This document shows, in pieces, positions 7,051 through 13,417 of a DNA stretch of 13,417 nucleotides (positions are counted from its first letter, which is position 1; each line of letters begins with the position of its first letter). The DNA comes from Candidatus Cloacimonadota bacterium. GTDB lineage: Bacteria; Cloacimonadota; Cloacimonadia; Cloacimonadales; Cloacimonadaceae. A program made the position numbers and the translations under genes. The stretch covers positions 1-13,417 of the forward strand of contig JALNYD010000045.1 in the NCBI GenBank assembly GCA_023230025.1. Direction: 5' to 3'. The notes below the pieces were generated by a model. That model was not told the DNA's origin. It searched no databases and saw only the letters and a program-made list of their open reading frames with translations.

Positions 7051-7127
7051 ATTAGCAAAGCCGATATATGTTCAAACACATTAGTTCTGGCGATTGATTC
7101 GTAACATATAAAGCAATAGGAGAGATT

Positions 7128-8846
7128 ATGGGGCCCATCACCGAGCACCACTTGATGCTGTTTCTGATCCAATTTGCCTTGCTGTTGGGTTTGTGTAAGG
7201 CAGCGGGGTATTTGTTCGAAAAGCTCAAGCAATCCAGTGTTACCGCGGAACTTTTGGTAGGCATTGTACTGGGGCCTGCCATTCTGGGCAAATTAGCCCC
7301 GGATTTGTACAATTACATTTTCCCGGATAACGTTGTGCAGCGCTCGATGTTGGAGACAATTGCCTGGTTTGGGAACTTCTTTTTGCTGATGGAGACGGGA
7401 TTGGAGGTGAATTTCTCCCGGATCTGGCATCAGCGGGGAGATGCAGTCAAGCTTTCGATGGTAGATTTGGTTGTGCCGATCTTGCTAAGCTTTTTACCAA
7501 TCTATTTCCTGCCCGATCATTATCTGAACGATCCCTCGCAGAAAGTTCTGTTTGCTCTGTTTATCTCTGCTATCATGACGATCTCGGCCTTACCAGTGGC
7601 GATTCGGGGCATGCGGGATCTGAACATCCTGAAAACCGATCTGGGCTTTTTGATCCTATCAGCTTTAACCATCAATGATATTGCGGGTTGGGTGATCTTC
7701 ACCATCATTTTGGGTTTGTTTGCCCATGGCTCCTTTGAATGGGGATTTGTGATCCAGTTGGTGGGTTTAACTCTAGCGTTTACGATTATCAGTTTGACTC
7801 TGTTGCGCAAGCTTGTGGATAAGTCCGTAACTTTTATTCATAACAGGATTGGAGAAGGTACTGGCTTGAAGATCACCTTCATCATGCTGGTGGGGGCAAT
7901 CTTTGGAGCCATAACCCTCAGGATTGGGATCCACTCCCTCTTTGGCTTCTTCATTGCTGGAACGATTTTGGGAGAAGCCACTCATATCAGTGAAAAAGAC
8001 CGCTTTGTGGTGAATCGTCTGGTCTATTCGATCTTTGTACCGATCTTCTTTGCCAATATCGGTTTGCATCTGGATTTTATCGCCAATTTCGATTGGTTTT
8101 TGGTACTCTTGATCACAGTGATCGGCATTGCCTCCAGATTTGTAGCAGCCTATCTGGGGGGGAAATGGTCCCGGCAGGATAAAAGCAATCTGTTGATCAT
8201 CGCCATCAATCACACTCCTGGCGGACAAATGCACATTGTTGTGGGTATGCTTGCCTATAGCAGTGGTTTGATCTCAGAAAAGGTGCTGGTGAGCATCATC
8301 GCCTCGGCAATTCTTTCCACTATCATCTTTGGTCCCTGGCTCTCCCAGGCGGTGCGGAAGATTCGTAAGGCACTATACAACATTGTGTTTTCCGAAGAAG
8401 ATGTCTTTATTAATACCGCTGCCACAAATCAAGATGAGCTGCTAAGGGTGATGAGTGACAAAGTTGCTGAGCGCACCGGCATGGATAAACAGATGATCTA
8501 TCACGAGATTTTGCTTCGGGAAGAACAGATGAGTACCGCGATGGGGCGTGGAATTGCGATTCCCCACGCACGGTTGGAAAAGCTGGATAAATCCTATATC
8601 TTTGTGTTCCATACAAATATTGGTTTGGAATGGGATAGCCCGGATGGCAATCTGGTGCGGCTCGTGGTTTTGGTGATCACCCCCAAGGAATCCCCCAATG
8701 CTCAGATCCAAATCCTGCAAGCTCTGGCTTCGGCCTTGCATGACCGGCCTACTGCACACAATCTGGTAACCAGCCGGGATAAACGCTATATGTGGGCTGC
8801 TTTGCGCAGTGAAATCAATGCCTGCGCTCAGTGTAGCCTGGATTGA
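7128..8846 (+). CDS. Cation:proton antiporter (CPA2/KefB-like) with C-terminal PTS EIIA-like domain
   Basis: A 572-aa inner-membrane exchanger. Residues about 1-410 are a run of roughly 12 hydrophobic segments typical of the Na+/H+ exchanger family, including TAELLVGIVLGPAILG, TGLEVNF and HSLFGFFIAGTILGEA. The likely ion-binding pair is N183-D184 in LTINDIAGW. After a short linker, residues about 425-570 form a soluble domain of the PTS EIIA type-2 (fructose/nitrogen) family. Its phospho-acceptor motif GRGIAIPHARL is intact, with His480. Established knowledge: EIIA domains accept phosphate from HPr. Inference: exchange activity is tuned by PTS phosphorylation or by ligand binding. The transported ion (Na+ or K+) cannot be told from sequence alone. 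The start is supported by AGGAGA at 7118-7123. The gene stands alone and is convergent with the DUF1801-like gene, 19 bases apart with no clear terminator between them. Confidence 0.9.
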   Translation: MGPITEHHLMLFLIQFALLLGLCKAAGYLFEKLKQSSVTAELLVGIVLGPAILGKLAPDLYNYIFPDNVVQRSMLETIAWFGNFFLLMETGLEVNFSRIWHQRGDAVKLSMVDLVVPILLSFLPIYFLPDHYLNDPSQKVLFALFISAIMTISALPVAIRGMRDLNILKTDLGFLILSALTINDIAGWVIFTIILGLFAHGSFEWGFVIQLVGLTLAFTIISLTLLRKLVDKSVTFIHNRIGEGTGLKITFIMLVGAIFGAITLRIGIHSLFGFFIAGTILGEATHISEKDRFVVNRLVYSIFVPIFFANIGLHLDFIANFDWFLVLLITVIGIASRFVAAYLGGKWSRQDKSNLLIIAINHTPGGQMHIVVGMLAYSSGLISEKVLVSIIASAILSTIIFGPWLSQAVRKIRKALYNIVFSEEDVFINTAATNQDELLRVMSDKVAERTGMDKQMIYHEILLREEQMSTAMGRGIAIPHARLEKLDKSYIFVFHTNIGLEWDSPDGNLVRLVVLVITPKESPNAQIQILQALASALHDRPTAHNLVTSRDKRYMWAALRSEINACAQCSLD

Positions 8847-8865
8847 CGAGCCATCTTCGAGGTAT

Positions 8866-9252
8866 CTACAAACCGTATAGCACGCTGTGCTGGCTTTGCC
8901 CCATCAGGGTAAAGATTTCGCGCAGAGTGTCAAAATTGATATCGCTCATTTTGCGAAAACGAAGACAGCCAACCCCCTTATTCACCTTACCCAGTTCACT
9001 CATGTGATCCCGAAAGATCTTCAGTGTTTCCACAGATGCCACGTAGAAGCTGAGGTATGCCTTGCGAGGCGATACCCCCAGGGCGGGTACTCCGGAAAAC
9101 ATCAGATTGAATATGTTTGGGTACACGATCCCGATTTCCGGCTCCGGCACACATTCTTCATAAAGCTGAAACACCATATCCATGCGCTCTTTATCGGCAA
9201 CACTCAGATTGTCATATTGCTCCCTGGCTTTTTCACTGAACTTTATCATCAT
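8866..9252 (-). CDS. DUF1801-like small cytoplasmic protein
   Basis: About 128 aa from the ATG at 9250-9252; a second ATG follows immediately. The C-terminal half matches the DUF1801 (YdhG-like) pattern: RKAYLSFYV, then LGKVNKGVGCLRFRKMSDIN and a closing helix. The N-terminal half has the usual helix followed by a PEPEIGIVYP strand region. Family members have a frataxin-like fold. Their biochemical role is poorly defined and I assign none. The reading frame stays open upstream to a TTG at 9337-9339, but that extension overlaps a good promoter and palindrome and looks non-coding, so the ATG is preferred. The ribosome site is weak (only GGA). No signal peptide or membrane segment is visible. 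Confidence 0.7.
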   Translation of the reverse strand: MMIKFSEKAREQYDNLSVADKERMDMVFQLYEECVPEPEIGIVYPNIFNLMFSGVPALGVSPRKAYLSFYVASVETLKIFRDHMSELGKVNKGVGCLRFRKMSDINFDTLREIFTLMGQSQHSVLYGL

Positions 9253-9283
9253 AACATCCAATTTTTTAATTAGAACCGTATCT

Positions 9284-9298
9284 GCATCACTGTGATGC
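9284..9298. promoter_or_regulatory. 15-base palindrome, possible operator
   Basis: GCATCAC-T-GTGATGC is a perfect 7+1+7 palindrome. It lies just downstream of the start site predicted for the DUF1801-like gene, in the divergent gap with valS. Position and symmetry suit a dimeric repressor site. It is also on the transcript and could be a 5' hairpin. Confidence 0.45.
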
Positions 9299-9311
9299 CC
9301 GGCATTTGGAT

Positions 9312-9339
9312 AAAATAATCCTAAGAGCCAGGATGCCAA
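9312..9339 (-). promoter_or_regulatory. Putative promoter of the DUF1801-like gene
   Basis: On the minus strand TTGGCA (9334-9339) and TATTTT (9312-9317) are spaced 16 bases apart. The predicted start is near 9305, about 50 bases before the preferred ATG. Confidence 0.45.
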
Positions 9340-9375
9340 ACCGAGATAGCAACTGGGTAATAAACAAAAGCTTGC

Positions 9376-9411
9376 TTGACAATCGAGTGCATATTCCTGA
9401 AGTGGTACTCG
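9376..9411 (+). promoter_or_regulatory. Putative -35 of valS and leader hairpin
   Basis: A perfect TTGACA (9376-9381) in the context TTGCTTGACA lies 81 bases before the valS ATG. No good -10 is visible at 16-18 bases. CGAGT (9384-9388) and ACTCG (9407-9411) are inverted copies that extend by a G:T and a C:G pair. There is no T-box signature. Confidence 0.4.
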
Positions 9412-9462
9412 CTTGAATTATCTGTGATTTAGGCGAAATACTACATCAAGAAGGAAAGAACA

Positions 9463-12108
9463 ATGGAAATCAGCAAAACTTATTCTCCGCAAGACATCGA
9501 GAAGAAGTGGTATCAAATCTGGGAGGAGCGTGGCTATTTTGCTCCCCGCGGTGAAGGCAAACCCTTTACTATCCTGATCCCACCCCCCAATGTAACCGGA
9601 ATCCTGCACATCGGTCATGTGCTCAACAACACCCTTCAAGATGTAGTAGTCCGTTATCACAGAATGACTGGCGTGCCCACCTTGTGGCTGCCCGGCGTGG
9701 ATCATGCCGGAATTGCCACGCAGAACATGGTGGAAAAGCAGCTTGCTAAAGAAGGCCAGACTCGTCACCAGATAGGCCGTGAAGCCTTGGTGGAAAAGAT
9801 CTGGGAATGGAAGCACGAAAAGGGCGGAATCATTCTGGATCAGCTAAGGTTGCTGGGCGCTTCCTGCGATTGGAACCGTCTGCGTTTTACCATGGATGAT
9901 ATGCTTTCCCGCGCTGTGAAAGAAGTGTTTGTGAGCCTCTATGAAGACGGCTTGATTTACAAGGGCAAATACATCATCAATTGGTGTCCGCGCTGCGTGA
10001 CCGCTTTGGCCAATGATGAAGTGGAGCACGCCGATGAAAGCGGCAAGCTCTGGCATATTCGCTATCCTTACGCGGATGGCAAAGGTCATGTGACTGTGGC
10101 AACCACGCGTCCGGAAACGATGCTGGGTGACGTGGCTGTGGCAGTGAATCCCAAAGATGAACGTTATACGAATCTGATCGGCAAAGAGCTAATCCTGCCG
10201 CTCACCGGACGCACAATCCCGGTGATTGCCGATGATTATGTGGATAAGGATTTTGGAACTGGCTGTGTGAAGGTAACCCCCGCGCATGATCCCAATGATT
10301 TTGAGATCGGCAGAAGGCATGATCTAGAGCAGCTTTTGGTGCTGGATGAACATGGCATCATGAATGAAGCCGCCGGAGCTGATTTTGTGGGACTGGATCG
10401 CTATGCCTGTCGTGACAAGATCCTGGAGATGCTTGCTGGACAGGGCTTGCTGGAAAAAACCGAGAATCACGAACATGCTGTGGGACACTGCTATCGTTGC
10501 GATACTGTGATCGAGCCCTATCTTTCGGATCAATGGTTTGTGAAGATGGAGCCCTTAGCCAAAAAAGCTATTGAAGTGGTGGAATCGGGTGAAGTTCGCT
10601 TCCAGCCTGAACGCTGGACCAAGGTCTATATGCACTGGATGAATAACATCCGGGATTGGTGCATCTCCCGTCAGATCTGGTGGGGGCACCGCATTCCGGC
10701 TTATTATTGCGAAGATTGCGGGCACATGATGGTGGCCAAGGAAATGCCGGCACATTGCAGCAAGTGCTCTTCCAGCAAGTTGCGTCAGGATGAAGACGTG
10801 CTGGATACATGGTTTTCAAGCTGGCTCTGGCCTTTTTCCACCATGGGTTGGCCGGAAGATGCCGAAGATATCAGGCGCTTTTTGCCTACTCAAGTGCTGA
10901 TTACGGCCCCGGAGATCATCTATCTCTGGGTTGCACGTATGATCATGAGTACCCTGCATTTCAAGGGTATGATTCCCTTTGACACAGTGCTGCTGCATGG
11001 TACCGTGCGCGACGAAATCGGCAGGAAAATGAGTAAGTCCCTGGGCAATTCGCCCGATCCTATTGACATAATTGAACACGTGGGTGCTGACGCCCTGCGT
11101 TTTTCCATGATCTTCAATACTCCCAAAGGCGCTGATGTGGTATATAGCGATGCCATATTAGAAGGTGGACGTAACTTTGCCAATAAGATCTGGAATGCCT
11201 ACCGCTTCATCATGATGAATGTGAACGAGATCGAAGGTCTGCCCCAAAAAGCTGAATTGCAATTGGAACTGGCGGATCGTTGGATTATCTCCCGGCTCAA
11301 TGAAGTGGCTGGTATAGCTCGGGATCATTATGAAAACCTGCGTTTGAACGATGCCGCACAGTGCATTTTTCAGTTTATTTGGGATGAATATTGCAGTTGG
11401 TACATTGAGCTGGCCAAGGATCGTCTGAAACCCGAAGCAGAACCGGCTTCACGCCTCACAGCAAAGTATGTGCTGCTGGATGTGATGCAGGCTTCAATGC
11501 GGCTCCTGCACCCCATCATGCCCTTCATCAGTGAAGAAATCTGGCAATCGATCAAGGAAATCTTCCCCATGGATGACGAAGCTCTGATCATTGCTCAGTT
11601 CCCGATACCCGACCCCGCTTTAATCAATCCCGCTATTGCCGATGAAATGAGCCTGATGCAAGAAAGCATCACTGCTATCCGAAACCTCAGAAAGCAGCTC
11701 AACCTGCCACCAGCAACCATGGTCAGGATTGTGGCTCGTACTGCCGATAGCTCCCAGAATAAGTTGTTTGAGGATTATCTGGCCTATTTCCAAAGACTGG
11801 CACGCGTAGAGGAGATTGCCTGCGGTACAGATGTGGATAAACCCAAGCCAGCAATCAGCGCAGTGGTGCGCAATATCGAGCTCTTCCTGCCGCTATCCGG
11901 GCTGATTGATCTGGATGTAGAACGGGAACGCCAGCAAAAACAGATCGATAAACTCAGCAAGGAATTACTGGGGATTCAGAATAAACTGAACAACCAGAAC
12001 TTCATCGCCAATGCCAAACCAGAAGTTGTGGATAAAGAGCGCGAGAAGTATAGCGAAGTAAATACCAAGCTGGAACTTATCAAGCAACAGCTACAGGATC
12101 TTACCTGA
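9463..12108 (+). CDS. valS: Valyl-tRNA synthetase
   Basis: A complete 881-aa class Ia synthetase that charges tRNA-Val with valine in the cytoplasm and edits mischarged threonine. Visible in order: an N-terminal PPPNVTGILHIGH with the HIGH motif at 49-52; the CP1 editing domain with TTRPETMLGD (about 214-223); a zinc-type cysteine set C416/C419/C432/C435; DTWFSSWLWPFSTMGWP; the KMSKS loop at 522-526; the anticodon-binding region; and a C-terminal charged coiled coil (about 815-881, starting VERERQQKQIDKL), as in other bacterial ValRS. Length is normal. The start is supported by AAGGA seven bases before the ATG. It is divergent from the DUF1801-like gene and is followed 50 bases later by tRNA-Ala, which is not its substrate. 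No lesions were seen. Confidence 0.98.
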   Translation: MEISKTYSPQDIEKKWYQIWEERGYFAPRGEGKPFTILIPPPNVTGILHIGHVLNNTLQDVVVRYHRMTGVPTLWLPGVDHAGIATQNMVEKQLAKEGQTRHQIGREALVEKIWEWKHEKGGIILDQLRLLGASCDWNRLRFTMDDMLSRAVKEVFVSLYEDGLIYKGKYIINWCPRCVTALANDEVEHADESGKLWHIRYPYADGKGHVTVATTRPETMLGDVAVAVNPKDERYTNLIGKELILPLTGRTIPVIADDYVDKDFGTGCVKVTPAHDPNDFEIGRRHDLEQLLVLDEHGIMNEAAGADFVGLDRYACRDKILEMLAGQGLLEKTENHEHAVGHCYRCDTVIEPYLSDQWFVKMEPLAKKAIEVVESGEVRFQPERWTKVYMHWMNNIRDWCISRQIWWGHRIPAYYCEDCGHMMVAKEMPAHCSKCSSSKLRQDEDVLDTWFSSWLWPFSTMGWPEDAEDIRRFLPTQVLITAPEIIYLWVARMIMSTLHFKGMIPFDTVLLHGTVRDEIGRKMSKSLGNSPDPIDIIEHVGADALRFSMIFNTPKGADVVYSDAILEGGRNFANKIWNAYRFIMMNVNEIEGLPQKAELQLELADRWIISRLNEVAGIARDHYENLRLNDAAQCIFQFIWDEYCSWYIELAKDRLKPEAEPASRLTAKYVLLDVMQASMRLLHPIMPFISEEIWQSIKEIFPMDDEALIIAQFPIPDPALINPAIADEMSLMQESITAIRNLRKQLNLPPATMVRIVARTADSSQNKLFEDYLAYFQRLARVEEIACGTDVDKPKPAISAVVRNIELFLPLSGLIDLDVERERQQKQIDKLSKELLGIQNKLNNQNFIANAKPEVVDKEREKYSEVNTKLELIKQQLQDLT

Positions 12109-12114
12109 TTTTGC

Positions 12115-12120
12115 TTGACA
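12115..12120 (+). promoter_or_regulatory. Putative -35 of tRNA-Ala
   Basis: A perfect TTGACA, context TTGCTTGACA, identical over ten bases to the site upstream of valS. It lies 38 bases before the tRNA 5' end, which is right for a -35, but the -10 position (AGAGTT) is poor. It is also part of a small GCTTG/CAAGC inverted repeat just after the valS stop. Cotranscription with valS is the alternative. Confidence 0.4.
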
Positions 12121-12158
12121 GAAGCAAGCTCATCAAAAGAGTTCCATCAAAATAGAGT

Positions 12159-12234
12159 GGGGCTATAGCTCAGTTGGTAGAGCGATTGGTTCGCAATCAA
12201 TAGGCCAGGGGTTCGAATCCCCTTAGCTCCACCA
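12159..12234 (+). tRNA. tRNA-Ala(CGC)
   Basis: A 76-base tRNA with encoded CCA. The loop TTCGCAA in the stem ATTGG/TCAAT gives anticodon CGC, reading GCG. The acceptor GGGGCTA/TAGCTCC carries the G3:U70 wobble that is the identity element for alanine, and A73 is present, so identity is secure. Confidence 0.97.
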
Positions 12235-12242
12235 GATATTGA

Positions 12243-12272
12243 AAGGGCGTCATTTTTGCCGCCCTTCCTTGT
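12243..12272 (+). terminator. Terminator of the tRNA-Ala transcript
   Basis: AAGGGCG (12243-12249) pairs with CGCCCTT (12260-12266), followed by a T-rich but interrupted run (CCTTGTTT). It starts nine bases after the tRNA. The T-tract is weak, so efficiency is uncertain. Confidence 0.6.
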
Positions 12273-13032
12273 TTGATGCCTACTTACTAAATCGCATATC
12301 TTCGCGCTTTTCCAGGCTCTGTCCCACGCCGGAAGGAAAGATATCTGCCCTGATCATTGACGACACCGCCAAAGAGAAAACCGGTCGGCGGGTTGAGAAC
12401 AGCTCCTGGTTTGTGGATCACTGACGCAAAGCATACTATATGGGATATCAGACAATCGTGGCCGCCTGGCACAATGGAGTTGTGACCATCTCATTGGACT
12501 TTGAGCTTAAGATCTGAAAGTCCGGGATCAAACATGCCAATAAGAGCAATTACCACAAAGGAACCCACACCGAGCAACGTCAAAGAATGGCAAAGCAGAA
12601 GCATCTATCTGCGCCGCTGGTCCATCGAAGTCGTGTTTCGAAGATCTCAAACAGTACTTCGGCTACGATCAAAGCAAATCGTCCAAGTACGCTCTACAAA
12701 TCGCAGACTTGACTATCAGATGTGTTTTCTACAATATGTTTTGTTCACTGAATTATGATTATCCTGCAAAAAGCACCGATCAACTGCTGATTGAGTTCTA
12801 TTCTGAAATGGAAGATAACTGGCTGGATATCTTCTGCTCCCTGGTCTTCGCCAATAAAGCTAAACACCTGCTTGAGTATGCATTATCGCTTGGTTACAGG
12901 GATGTTGCGCAACTCCTGAACGAATATGATCTCGTGTTGAAGCAGTTCATACACAGGCACTGGTATGATGATGAAATCGAAGAAATGGATAAATTCAACT
13001 ATGCGATAAAGGGTTATCGTAATGCCGCATAA
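12267..13032 (+). pseudogene. Decayed IS4-family transposase
   Basis: Transposase similarity runs through three reading frames. The first segment (12267 to about 12600) carries ALIIDDTAKEKTG with the first catalytic Asp at about 12359-12364, then GYQTIVAAWHNGVVTI and DFELKI; in-frame TGA stops interrupt it at 12422-12424 and 12515-12517. The second segment (from 12603) holds YLRRWSIE, the start of the IS4 signature Y-(2)-R-(3)-E-(6)-K. An extra base near 12635-12638 shifts the frame, and the signature is completed in the third frame as FEDLK, which then runs on to the stop at 13030-13032. The N-terminal part and the stretch with the second catalytic Asp are missing, so there are also deletions. 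It cannot make an active enzyme. No terminal inverted repeats were identified. Confidence 0.85.
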
Positions 13033-13186
13033 CAATATACATCATATCACTGTCAAAACGATGCTCCATTTTTCAAGCACTTAAGTGTAGGTAAGATTAG
13101 TTACCAGTATTATCTTTCGGGATGTTCTACAAATATATTCGTGTGCGCTGCATAGCGAAATATTTTCGAATACTGGAATATATTTC
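13033..13186. other. Non-coding gap after the transposase remnant
   Basis: No gene is seen. It holds the palindrome CACTTAAGTG (13078-13087), a hairpin GGTAA-gattag-TTACC (13090-13105) and an AT-rich imperfect inverted repeat (13131-13141 with 13156-13165). One of these could be a relic of the insertion sequence end, but no matching repeat is visible left of the remnant. Confidence 0.4.
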
Positions 13187-13212
13187 TTGACAGTTCTTGA
13201 ATGCACTAAAAT
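13187..13212 (+). promoter_or_regulatory. Putative promoter of the last gene
   Basis: A perfect TTGACA (13187-13192, context TTTCTTGACA) is followed after 14 bases by TAAAAT (13207-13212). The short spacer lowers confidence. Confidence 0.45.
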
Positions 13213-13244
13213 CTTGGTCTTGAGAAAAAAACAAGGAGTTTAAC

Positions 13245-13417
13245 ATGCTAAGACGATTTGTTGATTATTTTCTTATCCTGTTAGTCGCAACTGTCTGTTA
13301 CGGACATTTATGGGGCGCCGATTTCGAAAATGACGCGCTGGACGAAGCTGAAGCAAAAAGGGATATGATGGCCTATGTGCAGTCCACCTTCCCACATCGC
13401 TTTGGCAACAATCTACA
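13245..13417 (+). CDS. Exported protein, N-terminal fragment (cut by window end)
   Basis: The first 57 codons of a gene that continues past the window. The start ATG has AAGGAG six bases upstream. The N-terminus MLRRFVDYF is followed by a hydrophobic core (LILLVATVCY) and a probable cleavage region before DFENDALDEAEAKRDMM, so it is probably secreted or lipid-free periplasmic. The visible mature part ends YVQSTFPHRFGNN. I do not recognise the family from this fragment. It has its own promoter and is probably unrelated to the transposase remnant before it. Confidence 0.75.
   Translation, partial: MLRRFVDYFLILLVATVCYGHLWGADFENDALDEAEAKRDMMAYVQSTFPHRFGNNL

Larger units (their letters stand above)
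6833..7062. repeat. Four copies of CAAAGCC/GGCTTTG as two inverted pairs
   Basis: CAAAGCC at 6833-6839 with GGCTTTG at 6860-6866, and GGCTTTG at 7023-7029 with CAAAGCC at 7056-7062. The pairs lie on either side of the large hairpin at 6898-6981. The right pair brackets the TATAAT proposed for the antiporter promoter, so it could be an operator. A near variant, GAAAGCC, occurs at 6787-6793. The regulatory role is inferred. Confidence 0.45.

Noticed and set aside
9253..9339. N-terminal extension of the DUF1801-like protein from a TTG start
   Set aside because: The extension overlaps a promoter and the 15-base palindrome, has no ribosome site, and is not part of the family pattern.
9382..9462. 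Possible T-box riboswitch in the valS leader
   Set aside because: The leader is only about 80 bases, lacks the conserved T-box sequence and has no terminator before the start codon.

Overview
The window looks like a chromosomal stretch from an anaerobic, mid-GC bacterium. The best guess is the Candidatus Cloacimonadota (Cloacimonetes) or a neighbour in the FCB group. This is an inference from three things: a secreted protein with an NPNYPNPFNP-type C-terminal sorting domain (a hallmark of FCB type IX-like secretion), a single-chain pyruvate:ferredoxin oxidoreductase (strict anaerobe metabolism), and an intergenic region carrying degenerate AATCTGCG-type short repeats. No 16S gene or marker set is present, so the assignment cannot be proven here.

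Layout, left to right. (1) Minus strand, 63-2222: a 719-aa secreted protein of unknown function with a signal peptide, one clear Asp-box and a C-terminal FlgD-like sorting domain. (2) Minus strand, 2458-5976: nifJ, a complete 1172-aa pyruvate:ferredoxin oxidoreductase, with a strong intrinsic terminator at 2406-2438. (3) 5977-6466: non-coding DNA holding the nifJ leader, two blocks of short degenerate repeats and an 89-bp inverted-repeat element. (4) Minus strand, 6467-6756: a tRNA cluster, transcribed Lys(UUU), Glu(UUC), Glu(CUC). (5) 6757-7127: a structured divergent intergenic region with a long imperfect hairpin (6898-6981) and four copies of the heptamer CAAAGCC/GGCTTTG. (6) Plus strand, 7128-8846: a cation:proton antiporter fused to a PTS EIIA-like domain. 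(7) Minus strand, 8866-9252: a small DUF1801-like protein, convergent with the antiporter and divergent from valS. (8) Plus strand, 9463-12108: valS, complete, followed by tRNA-Ala(CGC) at 12159-12234 and its terminator. (9) 12267-13032: a decayed IS4-family transposase in three reading frames with two in-frame stops. (10) 13245 to the window end: the start of another exported protein, cut by the window edge.

Functionally this is mostly housekeeping: central anaerobic carbon and electron flow (nifJ), translation (valS and four tRNAs) and ion homeostasis (antiporter), plus two exported proteins. I see no defence island, CRISPR array, prophage or biosynthetic cluster. The least explained DNA is the non-coding region 6100-7060, and the most interesting protein architecture is the antiporter-EIIA fusion. 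I found no convincing evidence for a wholly new multi-gene system.
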